DNA from: Chloroflexota bacterium
GTDB taxonomy: Bacteria > Chloroflexota > Anaerolineae > B4-G1
Assembly (NCBI GenBank): GCA_024232355.1
Contig: JAAEPW010000187.1
Location: 1 to 64,000, forward strand
Direction of reading: 5' to 3'
DNA: 64,000 nucleotides
Of this stretch, positions 51,712-60,414 are shown piece by piece (the first letter of the stretch is position 1; each line of letters begins with the position of its first letter). Under the pieces are notes generated by a model. The model made no database searches and was not told the DNA's origin. It saw nothing but the letters and a program-made list of their open reading frames with translations. The translations under genes and the position numbers were made by a program.

Positions 51712-52881
51712 CTACCATTTCCACCGTCGCCAAGGCAACAAGCTTTCGATAAAACCGCGCGCTATGCCGATCCAGCCTACTACCATATAGAGCAAGAACA
51801 GCATATATTGCCAGAACAGTCTTGGACGTGGCACACCGCGTAACTGTGTCAGATGTGTAGATCGCACCTGGTTGAGCGTCAAATACCACATAATCGTGGC
51901 CCATAGAGCCCCAATGGTCTTACTACTGATCGTACCTCCAATAATTGGCGCACCGAGCATAAACAACGCCACCAGTCCAGCTCGCAGGTTGTTCAGACGC
52001 CCTCGGATAGTGATCGTTTCATCTTTCATCCCTAGAAGAACTGGGTTACGGAACCAACGTGATATTTGTCGCCAGTACGCAGTGACAGTGTCGGAATAAC
52101 GAGTGCGGACCCGGCTGTCCCGTATGAACCGGATACGATAACCACCGGACAGCAACTGGTTGGAGAGAAATAGGTCGGTCCCGATAGGCGCAGGTGGTTC
52201 AAATGCCGCTACTTGTTCCAGTGCCTGGCGCTTGATAGCGGCATTCCGACCAATGAGGCTGGCGACATATTCGCCGCCAACAACCTCAAAGTAAGCATTA
52301 TGAATCCATTGGTAGATCACAAAAGGGTTACCTAGTTGGGCATCAATGGGTTTCCAGGAACCCGTCGTAACTTTTTCCGCATCACTGATTACCGGTTCGA
52401 TCACCTTTTCAAAGCAATCATCGTCCAGCAAACAGTCAGCATCGGTGAGAAAAATGACTTGGCTGCTGGATCGCTCGAAACACCGCTGCAGGGCTTTTTG
52501 CTTACCCTCACTTGGATACTGTTCCAACACGACGACGTTGGGAGCAGTGTAGCGTTGTGCTACATCCAATGTTTGATCGTCTCCGCCCGCACATACCACC
52601 AGTTCTATGACCGGGTAGCGCAGGGCCAGAATGGATTCAATACACGGACCAATGCCGCTTGCTTCATTCCAGGCTGGCAGCAGAACGCTAATACGGGGCG
52701 TCTCGTTTGAAAGGAATAGCGGGGCTTGATGTGTGGCGATTTCCTGAACTCGCCTCTTGTCTCTGCGCCATTGGAACCAATTGGCTGCCCCTGCCGCAAG
52801 CAAGCCACCGATCAAGAGCCACGCCGCGTGGTCTTCGAGCCAACCGATAGTCGCCTTCAACGTGTGCATCAAGAGTTTCAC
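51712..52881 (-). CDS. Membrane-bound glycosyltransferase family 2
   Basis: Processive-type GT2 (389 aa) with one N-terminal TM helix and about three at the C-terminus. The catalytic domain shows SVLLPAWNEASGI, LVVCAGGDDQT, FLTDADCLLDDDC (D-x-D), GTDLFLSNQLL and YWRQISRWFRNP, the Q-x2-R-W-type acceptor motif. The start is GTG 52881, overlapping the upstream TAG, with GGGGGAG 7 nt before it; longer frames run into the upstream gene. It could elongate a homopolymeric part or add a sugar at the membrane. Confidence 0.88.
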   Translation of the reverse strand: MKLLMHTLKATIGWLEDHAAWLLIGGLLAAGAANWFQWRRDKRRVQEIATHQAPLFLSNETPRISVLLPAWNEASGIGPCIESILALRYPVIELVVCAGGDDQTLDVAQRYTAPNVVVLEQYPSEGKQKALQRCFERSSSQVIFLTDADCLLDDDCFEKVIEPVISDAEKVTTGSWKPIDAQLGNPFVIYQWIHNAYFEVVGGEYVASLIGRNAAIKRQALEQVAAFEPPAPIGTDLFLSNQLLSGGYRIRFIRDSRVRTRYSDTVTAYWRQISRWFRNPVLLGMKDETITIRGRLNNLRAGLVALFMLGAPIIGGTISSKTIGALWATIMWYLTLNQVRSTHLTQLRGVPRPRLFWQYMLFLLYMVVGWIGIARGFIESLLPWRRWKW

Positions 52882-54200
52882 TACTTGACTCCCCCTCCAG
52901 GAACACAAATCTCGGCCCAGGCAGAACCTTTTCTGCACTGATAGACGATCTCTTCTCCCACCCACAATTCGATTGTCACTGCATCCTCACGATATTTCGC
53001 TATCTGGCCGCGAAATACACAAGCTGACTCTGTGCCGTTGGCGGCAGCTTTTCCCAGTTTCAGATCACCTTGAACCCGACTTGTGAGGTAGCGAAAGGCT
53101 TTATCAACCCACCCACATACCGGGAGAACGTCCCGAAACTCGGGCAGTTGAGTAGGTTTCCGCTGTGAAACTTGGGCGGCAAAACCGTGTCCTGTATGGA
53201 TTCCCCCAGACTGATTCTGTCCATTCAGCATCCAAGTCAACGTATTATCCTTACGGATCTCCATTCCTGTCTCCGACATCAGGCGCATAGCCCGTAGGAT
53301 ATCGCCCACCCCCGCTATCCACTGGGGATACCGATTTGTGCGGCCGTCGCCATAGACGACTTGCGGGAACGATCCATCCGGTAAACGACAGCGCAGAACA
53401 AAAGACATCGCCCGCTGCGCCGCTTGCAGGTAGCGATTATGTTGTGTATACGAATACCCCTCCAGCAACGCGGGAATACATCGAGCGACGTAAAAAGGGA
53501 AGAAGCGGGATGATCCCTTGCCCGCCAAGCTGCTCTGGTCAATAGCGCCATCCAGAAGATAGTCAGAGGCAGGGGCTTGGTGTCGCAGTATCGTGTCAAG
53601 TGTAGGCAAGGCATACTGTTCAATAAGTTTGTCATCTTGCTGAAGGGTCGCCAAAGCAAACAGTGCCTCTACAGTCGTAGCCGACTTGTTGGGTGTGAAT
53701 GCTGGATAGTTGGGCGAATTGCCAAAACCACCCGCCTCGTCATCCCAAAGCCGCTCAAGATAGTACCCCCGTAGATTACGCTCGGCAACCAGTGCATATT
53801 GTTCCCAGGCATTGTCACCTCGTGCCCGCAGTACTTGGGCCAAGCGCAGCAATGCATAATCACAGGCTGCCTCGTGGGGTGTACCGCCAGAATGTGGATT
53901 CAACTCGAAGCAGGAATCCCGAAAATTACCGCTCGGCAGTTGTCCTCGTGCTAAATCATCTCCAGCTCGACGGGCTTTGTCCAGCCATTGTTCATCGTCC
54001 GTTCGCCCATAGAGATTGAGATATCCAATGATAATACCCTCGTAGCGCCAGTCCAAACCGGCACCGGTGAACTGGAGGCTGTTTTGCCACCAGTGGGCCA
54101 CCGGCCCGCCGTATCCATCAGATGCACGCATACTATCAAGCCATGCATCCAATTTTAATACAGCCTGTTCGATCCTGGTCTGCATTTCCACTTTCATCAT
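52881..54200 (-). CDS. Alpha/alpha-barrel protein (glycoside hydrolase/epimerase-like), function unknown
   Basis: 439 aa, soluble, no signal peptide. Repeated helix-pair pattern with aromatic/acidic loops (DGYGGPVAHWWQNSLQFTGAGLDW, HEAACDYALLRLAQ, WDDEAGGFG, DGSFPQVVYGDGRTNRYPQW), as in (alpha/alpha)6 barrels such as unsaturated glucuronyl hydrolases, lyases or epimerases. Candidate acids are visible, but no family motif settles the reaction. A cytoplasmic member inside a synthesis operon is unusual; it might edit or epimerise precursors. A C-terminal beta segment (about 370-439) may be a separate domain. Confidence 0.7.
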   Translation of the reverse strand: MMKVEMQTRIEQAVLKLDAWLDSMRASDGYGGPVAHWWQNSLQFTGAGLDWRYEGIIIGYLNLYGRTDDEQWLDKARRAGDDLARGQLPSGNFRDSCFELNPHSGGTPHEAACDYALLRLAQVLRARGDNAWEQYALVAERNLRGYYLERLWDDEAGGFGNSPNYPAFTPNKSATTVEALFALATLQQDDKLIEQYALPTLDTILRHQAPASDYLLDGAIDQSSLAGKGSSRFFPFYVARCIPALLEGYSYTQHNRYLQAAQRAMSFVLRCRLPDGSFPQVVYGDGRTNRYPQWIAGVGDILRAMRLMSETGMEIRKDNTLTWMLNGQNQSGGIHTGHGFAAQVSQRKPTQLPEFRDVLPVCGWVDKAFRYLTSRVQGDLKLGKAAANGTESACVFRGQIAKYREDAVTIELWVGEEIVYQCRKGSAWAEICVPGGGVK

Positions 54201-54250
54201 TGCTCACTCATCAGAGCGATCACAAATGCAATCGTCCTGCGCATCTGCAT

Positions 54251-55006
54251 CTACGATTGCTTCCTTTGTCCCAATAAATAGAACCGATTGGCGGTGTCAT
54301 AGGGGCTCTCCGAGAAAGCGATCTTGCGCCAAATCGCCAACGAGGTTACGATATCAAATAAACTGCCCAGCTTTTGAAATGCGCCAAGACTCTGCCTACG
54401 CAACAGTGAACGCTCAAGATTGCGGCATTGCCACTCATAATCGCCGGCGTACAGCACCTTGACCAAGAAACCACAACTACTGAGTATGTGCCTCAGTTCA
54501 ACCAACTCTACCTCAGTGGGAAGGCCACAAGTCACGTGCTCGTGGAGCCAGCGGTTGAACGTGCCATGTATTGTATAATGCAGCTTGTCCAGCTTGTCCT
54601 CGTATGCTGAATGGGCCTGGGTGCCCAATGGCGCCGCTATCAGCACAAACTGTTTGGCAACCCGCATACATTCCTGGACAAAGCCCTGTCTCAATTCCCG
54701 AGGAAGATGTTCCAACGTGTCGAGACTGACCACTGCATCAAAGGTACGTACACCAAAAGGAAAAGTTTCCCCTCCATATCTGACGTCCCCACTCGTGTCG
54801 ATATTGAGGGTGATCACTCGTGCATCATGAACAAAGTTGGCTAACGCACCCGCTAGTCCTCCCACATCCAGGATCAGGTTGCACCCGGCCTTCCCCAGGA
54901 GCAAGTCCACGGCTTTGTGTCGTTCATAGCTATCGTAGGGTAAAAGTTTGCCAAACATCAGATTCCGATCATCTAATCCCGTGCGCGCTGTCCAGGCTTC
55001 ACCCAC
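54251..55006 (-). CDS. Class I SAM-dependent methyltransferase
   Basis: 251 aa with LILDVGGLAGAL (SAM motif I), VVSLDTLEHLP and VLIAAPLG. The LHEHVTCGLPTEVEL segment resembles methyltransferases of polysaccharide loci. The GTG at 55006 overlaps the previous gene by 8 bp but has little ribosome site; ATG 54958 is a plausible shorter start that still includes the whole fold. Target unknown. Confidence 0.75.
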   Translation of the reverse strand: MGEAWTARTGLDDRNLMFGKLLPYDSYERHKAVDLLLGKAGCNLILDVGGLAGALANFVHDARVITLNIDTSGDVRYGGETFPFGVRTFDAVVSLDTLEHLPRELRQGFVQECMRVAKQFVLIAAPLGTQAHSAYEDKLDKLHYTIHGTFNRWLHEHVTCGLPTEVELVELRHILSSCGFLVKVLYAGDYEWQCRNLERSLLRRQSLGAFQKLGSLFDIVTSLAIWRKIAFSESPYDTANRFYLLGQRKQS

Positions 55007-55754
55007 GCTTGGCTACGAGCATCCACACCGGCACCCACTTTGTTTGCCACCCACGCACGATGTAGGTTTGCCGAAGTGCAGCAAAGCATCGATCTACCAG
55101 ATCGTCTCGTCCCAATGCTGCCGGAAGACGACTGACAGCCCCAGATAACAGACTCAACGGACCGTGGAATCCAACCATCTGTTCTACGATCCATCCTCGG
55201 CGACTCAGTGCCCTCGCGACAGCCCGGGAAGAGTTTAACGGCTCAAGAGCAGGCAGGGAAGTGGCCTGCCCCCACTCCGGTAGCAGGCGACGAAGCCTGG
55301 TGGTTCCAAGAACATAGAGCCGGGCGGCAGAAGGTGCTAGCTGATGAATATCGCTCAAGATACTTTTCCACGTCTGCACCTCTGGTTCAGCCCAGACAAT
55401 CACACTTGGATAACTATGTTTGTCGCCATCCCGAGTCGAGTTCAAACTCACCTGTCCCCAATCAACCTCCGGCCCCATCGCTGACCTGATCGCGCCATCC
55501 AGTTCCCATTCGCGTGTAAACCATAGTGCCGTACCCCTGGTCAACCTGCGTGCCAATTCTCGGGCATAAAAAACACCGCTGGCAAAGATAGCCGCTGTCC
55601 CCCCTAGACGATTGATCTCTACAGCGCAAAGGTCGAAAGCGTGATGATAGGCCAGACTAGAGCGCTTGGGGGACCATGGAGCACCGACTGGTAGCGAGAC
55701 ACGATCGGTGAAAGTGGCTGTCAAAAGCTTGTGCTCAACCGTGAGTGGCTCCAT
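54999..55754 (-). CDS. Hypothetical protein in the polysaccharide locus
   Basis: 251 aa, not recognised. It has no TM helix or signal peptide. An alternating strand-helix pattern (AAIFASGVFYARELARRL, SVIVWAEPEVQTW, RLYVLGTTRLRRLLPEWG) could be a Rossmann-like or distant methyltransferase fold without a readable SAM motif. The start is ATG 55754, because AGGAGGTG lies 7 nt upstream, even though this overlaps the GT4 gene by 20 bp. The overlap and ribosome site support it as a real gene. Confidence 0.6.
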   Translation of the reverse strand: MEPLTVEHKLLTATFTDRVSLPVGAPWSPKRSSLAYHHAFDLCAVEINRLGGTAAIFASGVFYARELARRLTRGTALWFTREWELDGAIRSAMGPEVDWGQVSLNSTRDGDKHSYPSVIVWAEPEVQTWKSILSDIHQLAPSAARLYVLGTTRLRRLLPEWGQATSLPALEPLNSSRAVARALSRRGWIVEQMVGFHGPLSLLSGAVSRLPAALGRDDLVDRCFAALRQTYIVRGWQTKWVPVWMLVAKRG

Positions 55755-56889
55755 TAGCCAGCACCTCCTCGTAGACCTGTACCAGCCGGGGCAGAATTTT
55801 CGGCCAGGCATATTTTTCCTCTACCTTGGCTCGACCTCGCTCTCCCATCTCTCGTCGCCGCTGGGGAGAACTCAATAGCGTCTGTATCTTTTCCACCAGA
55901 TCATTCACATCCCCTGCTTTGACCAACAGTCCATCCTCCCCATCGTTCACTACCAAGCGGACGCCAGGTAGGTCACTGGCGATGACCGGTTTGCCACAAG
56001 CCATAGCCTCAATAAGCACCAGACCAAAGGATTCTTGGAGCTGTGACGGCAAGATGGTCACGTCGGCAGCGGCGTAGACACCGGGTAAATCTCGATGAGC
56101 CACTTTTCCCAGAAAATGAACGCGTGAGTCTATTCCCAGTTTTTTTGCAAGGTTCTGGTATTGATCTGCCCGGTCGCCATCCCCGGCTATGAGCACGTGC
56201 AAATTGGGCTTTTGTACTGTTCTGACGGCTTCAAATAACAGATCAACTCGGCGGTAATGATGGGCCAAGTCCAAGGGACCAACGAACAAGATGATCAAAT
56301 CATCGTCCGAGATGCCACACTGTCGCCGCATCGCCTTACCATCCAATCCTGGCTGGAAAAGTTCCGTATCCACGCCGTTGGGTACTTCGGCTGTGTCGTC
56401 CCATCGTTTATGAAACAGTGAGGCCAGACGAGAGAACGCAGCGTGATCACATGAGACCACAGCCAACTTGCGTGCTCCCCAAAAGACGAGCCGAGTTGAG
56501 ATCGCCGAATACGTATCAAATAGATACCGTCGCAAGCCGTAGCCAATCAAGTCGTTGTGATGTGTGATAACATAGGGAATCTTGTGTAATTTCGAAACGG
56601 CCCAGATCAATTCAGAACCAAAAATAAATGGGTGATGTAGATGGATAATATCAAATTCCTTCAACCCTAACAATCCAGGTAAAAGAGGTGCGTTTCCAAC
56701 GCGAAATTTAACTGGCAATCGGTGGACATTGATTCCTTCAGGATAGATGAAATCGCCGGGCGGATAGTCGGCAGTAAAAACGGAAATGTCGTGGCCCAGT
56801 TGGGCCAGACCCAAAGCGTTGTAATAGCAGACCATTCCCGTCCCTGTATAGTGGGGCGGGAAAGTGGCCGTCACGTGGGCAATACGCAT
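55735..56889 (-). CDS. Glycosyltransferase family 4 protein
   Basis: 384 aa GT-B enzyme: MRIAHVTATFPPHYTGTGMV and IIHLHHPFIFGSEL in the N-domain; VPNGVDTELFQPG, ILFVGPLD, FLGKVAHRDLP and ESFGLVLIEAMACGKPVIAS (E-x7-E) in the donor domain. Resembles the PimB/WcaL-like mannosyl or glucosyl transferases; donor not decidable. GAGGTG lies 4 nt before the ATG. It overlaps the GT2 gene upstream by 19 bp. Confidence 0.92.
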   Translation of the reverse strand: MRIAHVTATFPPHYTGTGMVCYYNALGLAQLGHDISVFTADYPPGDFIYPEGINVHRLPVKFRVGNAPLLPGLLGLKEFDIIHLHHPFIFGSELIWAVSKLHKIPYVITHHNDLIGYGLRRYLFDTYSAISTRLVFWGARKLAVVSCDHAAFSRLASLFHKRWDDTAEVPNGVDTELFQPGLDGKAMRRQCGISDDDLIILFVGPLDLAHHYRRVDLLFEAVRTVQKPNLHVLIAGDGDRADQYQNLAKKLGIDSRVHFLGKVAHRDLPGVYAAADVTILPSQLQESFGLVLIEAMACGKPVIASDLPGVRLVVNDGEDGLLVKAGDVNDLVEKIQTLLSSPQRRREMGERGRAKVEEKYAWPKILPRLVQVYEEVLANGATHG

Positions 56890-58013
56890 CTTTCACCTCG
56901 TCCAAGTACCAATCGCGCCACCCCCGCAGCTATGTGGAGAAAAGGACCAAATATCGCCCATGCCACTCGTGCCATCCGTGGGCCAGCCAGTTGTGCAAAA
57001 TCCAGACGCCACTGGCACTGATCCAGAAACACCATATCGGGGCATGCGCGGCGAGCTTGTACATGTCGCCGCTTTTGGGCGATTTGCATCCGGTGTGCCA
57101 GCACCCAACGGTAGGCGTGAATTTTCTGAACAATGGCTCTGGGATTGTGCGACAGCAGCCATCCCCACGTGATCACTTCTACCAACAATAGCGTGGGTAA
57201 CAATCCCAGCAGCGTACGCCAACTGAAGGACTTGAGCAGCATCAGATAGCGGCCTTGCTCGACGTAAAACGTCTTGCGGGTGCCCACCTCAACCTCATCG
57301 TAATCATGCCGTATTACTGCTTGCGGCACGTACAAACAACGGTACCCCTCCAGCCACACTCGTAGGGAAAGGTCCACATCCTCCATATAGAGGAAAAAAT
57401 CTTTATCAAAACCACCCACGGCTTCGAACACCTCACGCCGAACAGCAAACGCTACACCCGAGATCGCTGCAACCAAAGTCGCTTCATCAAAAGCTACCCG
57501 AGAGTCTCCAAGTCCACGACACATACTAATGCCGCTCAAGTGAACATTCAGTCCAGTCACGTTGATGCGGTCAGAATTGTTCTGCAATAGCACCTTGGGT
57601 GTCACCAAACCAATAGAGGAATCCTCAGCCAGAGGACGGACCATCGCTTCTAACCAGCCATCAGTGACTATTGCATCAGGGTTGAGAAAGACAAGAAATG
57701 TTCCCTTGGCACACCTGGTTCCCAGGTTATTACCTGCGCCAAAACCAGTATTCCGCTCACTCCGCACGGCCCGGATAGACGGAAATTCGGCTTTTACACG
57801 CTCCACGGCCCCATCGGTCGAGGCATTATCCACCACCACGATCTCAACTGTTGACCGAGTAGAGCGAATAGACGCGACACAATCTCGCAAAAGATCGCCC
57901 GAGTTGTAAGCTACTATGATGACGCTAGTCTGAAGATCCAAGGATTGGGCATCAGGAAAAGCATCAGACTCATCTGTATATGTGCTTGCAGTCATCACGG
58001 GAGACGTGATCAT
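56871..58013 (-). CDS. Glycosyltransferase family 2 (rhamnosyltransferase-like)
   Basis: 380 aa. SVIIVAYNSGDLLRDCV, EIVVVDNASTDGAV, FLVFLNPDAIVTDGWL and FDKDFFLYMEDVDLSLRVW define the WbbL-like GT-A branch. A hydrophobic segment (about 290-315) and a basic C-terminal tail suggest membrane association. Paralogue of the gene at 43238. GAGGAA lies 8 nt before the ATG. Confidence 0.9.
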   Translation of the reverse strand: MITSPVMTASTYTDESDAFPDAQSLDLQTSVIIVAYNSGDLLRDCVASIRSTRSTVEIVVVDNASTDGAVERVKAEFPSIRAVRSERNTGFGAGNNLGTRCAKGTFLVFLNPDAIVTDGWLEAMVRPLAEDSSIGLVTPKVLLQNNSDRINVTGLNVHLSGISMCRGLGDSRVAFDEATLVAAISGVAFAVRREVFEAVGGFDKDFFLYMEDVDLSLRVWLEGYRCLYVPQAVIRHDYDEVEVGTRKTFYVEQGRYLMLLKSFSWRTLLGLLPTLLLVEVITWGWLLSHNPRAIVQKIHAYRWVLAHRMQIAQKRRHVQARRACPDMVFLDQCQWRLDFAQLAGPRMARVAWAIFGPFLHIAAGVARLVLGRGERCVLPT

Positions 58014-58034
58014 GTAGTAGATTCCTCACGCAGA

Positions 58035-58739
58035 TTATGCGTCGAACGCGGACAGGGCTCTATGTTTGAGCACCATCAGTGCCACCCCCACGCCATGTAG
58101 CACCGGGTTCATACTGTGGCTTGCCTCGTGATAGATGCAGGATATCGGCACCTCCACGACGCGCAGATCACGCTTTCTGGCCTGCACCAACAATTCCACA
58201 CTAAAGCCAAAGCCATCTTCGGTGATGCGCAACCTCTCCAATGCCCTTTTGCTGTAGCCACGGTAGCAGCTCTGCGTGTCAACTATTTTGGCTTTAGAGC
58301 CAACGTTGTAGAGAAAAGTGATGACGTCAATGCCAAACTTACGGTAGCGTGCAATCTCATACTGCTCAAGGAAACGAGAGCCGATAACCAGATCCGCCTC
58401 CTCATTTAACAACGGCTGCAAGAGGCGGGGGAGTTCATCGGGATCGTGCTGGTCATCGCCATCCAGCGTGATCAAGACATCAGCGCCATTCTCCCGCGCG
58501 GCCCTGAAACAAGTCTTGTACGCTCCTCCAGGGCCCTTGTTGATATCATGCCGAATGACCGTGGCTCCAGCAGCCTGCGCTACCTCGGTCGTCCGGTCGC
58601 TCGATCCATCGTCCACTACGATCACCTGATCCACGTACTGGCTGACCCTACGCACCACGTTATCAATGAATCGCTCCTCGTTGTAGCAAGGGATAGCGGC
58701 GATCACTTTGGACTGATGTGTCGGCACCTTGTCGCTCAT
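58035..58739 (-). CDS. Polyprenyl-phosphate hexose synthase-like GT2
   Basis: 234 aa, dolichol-phosphate-mannose/glucose synthase-like GT-A domain without C-terminal TM helices: VIAAIPCYNEERFI, VIVVDDGSSDRT, INKGPGGAY, ITLDGDDQHDP (D-x-D), VIGSRFL and SCYRGYSKRAL. It probably makes polyprenyl-phosphate sugar used by a GT-C enzyme, which would fit the polytopic protein at 44326 (inference). Confidence 0.9.
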   Translation of the reverse strand: MSDKVPTHQSKVIAAIPCYNEERFIDNVVRRVSQYVDQVIVVDDGSSDRTTEVAQAAGATVIRHDINKGPGGAYKTCFRAARENGADVLITLDGDDQHDPDELPRLLQPLLNEEADLVIGSRFLEQYEIARYRKFGIDVITFLYNVGSKAKIVDTQSCYRGYSKRALERLRITEDGFGFSVELLVQARKRDLRVVEVPISCIYHEASHSMNPVLHGVGVALMVLKHRALSAFDA

Positions 58740-58757
58740 CCTGTCACCTTACCTCCC

Positions 58758-59963
58758 TCAAACTCCCAGGCAAGCGCGCTGTCTGGATTCCACAACCTCA
58801 GACTGCTCGGCCTGCCTTCTTCCGATCTCCGCAAGGGGCACAATCAACCTGGATGGATAATCCATATCCCCCAAACGAGAGATCCATTTTTGTGCCCGTT
58901 GTTTCCTGAAAAGCTCAACTATCAGATCAAACCCCCCGTCGGAAAGAGCGCAGAACCCTTTGCGCAGCCAATGATTGACCGTCAATTCTCGTCCCTCAGA
59001 ACGATGCCAAGCCCGCTCGTACTCGGCCAGCACCTTTTTAGAACAATCGCCTTGCTTGATCGCCTCTACCGCGGTGGCGGCGGCCAGTTGCGCAGCCCGG
59101 ATGCCAAAATAGAGCCCGCCTCCGGTAGTGGGTTTGGTCTGCCGTGCGGCGGCACCCACGAGCATTATCTGGTCGGCCACAAAGTCTCGCGCTGGTCCCA
59201 AGGGAAGGGGCGCTCGCCGGGTCTCGTGCACGACGAAATCACCAAACTTGGACCGGATTGATTCGAGAAATGCCTCAAAATACCGGCGTGGTGACCCTGT
59301 CGCACCGATACCGATACGAGCCACGCCGTCCGGCATCGGAATGATCCAGCCGAACCAGTCAGACGCGACGTCGTTCCCCACAAAAATCTCGATCGAGTCT
59401 GTCCCTGCCTCCTTGAAAGTAATGTCCGCTTTGACTGCTGGGATGATTTCGTGTTTATGCTTCCGGCCCATCCACCGGGCCACCCGAGAACTAGCACCAT
59501 CCGCGCCGATCAAGAGGGGGGCGGAAAGGAAGCGAGTTTCCTTTCCTGTCCGTACCTTTACCCGCACGCCCTCATTCAACCGCTCAAAGCCACACGCCTG
59601 GGTGCCAAGCATCAATGTAGCCCCAGCCTCGACGGCGCGCTCGGCGATGAGTTGATCGAATTGAGGACGGTCAATGGCAACTGCCTGCACAGAGTTGGAA
59701 CGCAACCAGAGCGTTTGACCGCCGGGCCCCCAAACCCGAGCACTGCTGAACTGAACCAAGCCCATCCCTTCCGGGATTCCCCCAACGAGATCCAAGGTTC
59801 TCGGGGAGACCAATCCCGAACAATGATTGGGCAATCCGATGCTCGTGTGCTCTTCCAATAATGCCACATTGAGTGAAGCCTGAGCCAGCGATTTAGCAGT
59901 TGCACTGCCAATCGGTCCTGCGCCAACGACGATGACGTCAAAAGTTGTGTTGTTGGTCTTCAT
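58758..59963 (-). CDS. Geranylgeranyl reductase-family flavoprotein
   Basis: 401 aa FAD-dependent oxidoreductase of the PHBH-fold geranylgeranyl reductase family. Dinucleotide motif DVIVVGAGPIGSATA at the N-terminus, LIGADGASSRVARW (DG motif), FGWIIPMPDGVARIGIG, and LVGAAARQTKPTTGGGLYFG, where the GD motif Asp is Ala (GAAA instead of GDAA). In this setting the likely substrate is the polyprenyl chain of the lipid carrier, which it would partly saturate as in dolichol-like lipids; that is inference. First gene of the polysaccharide transcript. Confidence 0.85.
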   Translation of the reverse strand: MKTNNTTFDVIVVGAGPIGSATAKSLAQASLNVALLEEHTSIGLPNHCSGLVSPRTLDLVGGIPEGMGLVQFSSARVWGPGGQTLWLRSNSVQAVAIDRPQFDQLIAERAVEAGATLMLGTQACGFERLNEGVRVKVRTGKETRFLSAPLLIGADGASSRVARWMGRKHKHEIIPAVKADITFKEAGTDSIEIFVGNDVASDWFGWIIPMPDGVARIGIGATGSPRRYFEAFLESIRSKFGDFVVHETRRAPLPLGPARDFVADQIMLVGAAARQTKPTTGGGLYFGIRAAQLAAATAVEAIKQGDCSKKVLAEYERAWHRSEGRELTVNHWLRKGFCALSDGGFDLIVELFRKQRAQKWISRLGDMDYPSRLIVPLAEIGRRQAEQSEVVESRQRACLGV

Positions 59964-60414
59964 CTAGATTCCGTGATTCCTCCAAATCGTTTCAAGAACC
60001 TGTTATCTGGTACTATGCCGCTTGAGCATTGATCACACTCTGACTATTTCCCGGGCGCTGAATCACCCGATGAGAATGTTGCTCGCTTATTGATCACTAT
60101 ATTGCAAATACTATTATACTCTATCAACCTTCCAATTGCCTTACAAAATAGGCTAAAAACCTTCCAAAAACCTTCCAAATTGGGAGGGTCAACTATAGAT
60201 GGGAAGATACGCTGTGTAGATATAACTGTGACTTGATCGCCGATTACAAAACCACGTCCAGTGCTGTATGGAGGACCGTTATGCCAAATGCATTGTACAA
60301 AGCATACCAAAAATGGAGCATTTAGGGGTTGCGATATCATTACAGTTCAATTAACAGGCCAGGGTTTCATTGTCGATATTCGATCCCGCACAAAACAATG
60401 GCAAAGGTGCTGAC
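59964..60414. other. Leader and upstream region of the polysaccharide operon
   Basis: The predicted leader of about 150 nt (minus strand) holds a hairpin with CGGGTG/CGCCCG arms flanked by two GTGATCAAT direct repeats. Upstream is the -10 with AACCTTCCAA repeats. Farther on, a 14-codon plus-strand frame with GGAGG (60281-60325) and a 98-codon minus frame (60044-60340) are open, but neither is convincing as a gene. Confidence 0.4.
60113..60178 (-). promoter_or_regulatory. Promoter region with three AACCTTCCAA repeats upstream of the polysaccharide operon
   Basis: Minus-strand TATAAT (60113-60118) with no good -35. AACCTTCCAA recurs at 60126-60135, 60158-60167 and 60169-60178 (minus strand TTGGAAGGTT). 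Offsets of 11 and 32 bp, close to whole helical turns, suggest an activator-dependent promoter. Confidence 0.45.

Noticed and set aside
60281..60325. 14-codon plus-strand ORF with GGAGG six bases upstream
   Set aside because: Good ribosome site but too short, with no promoter or conservation evidence.
60044..60340. 98-codon minus-strand frame in the polysaccharide operon's upstream region
   Set aside because: It spans the putative promoter and repeats, has no ribosome site and no recognisable domain.
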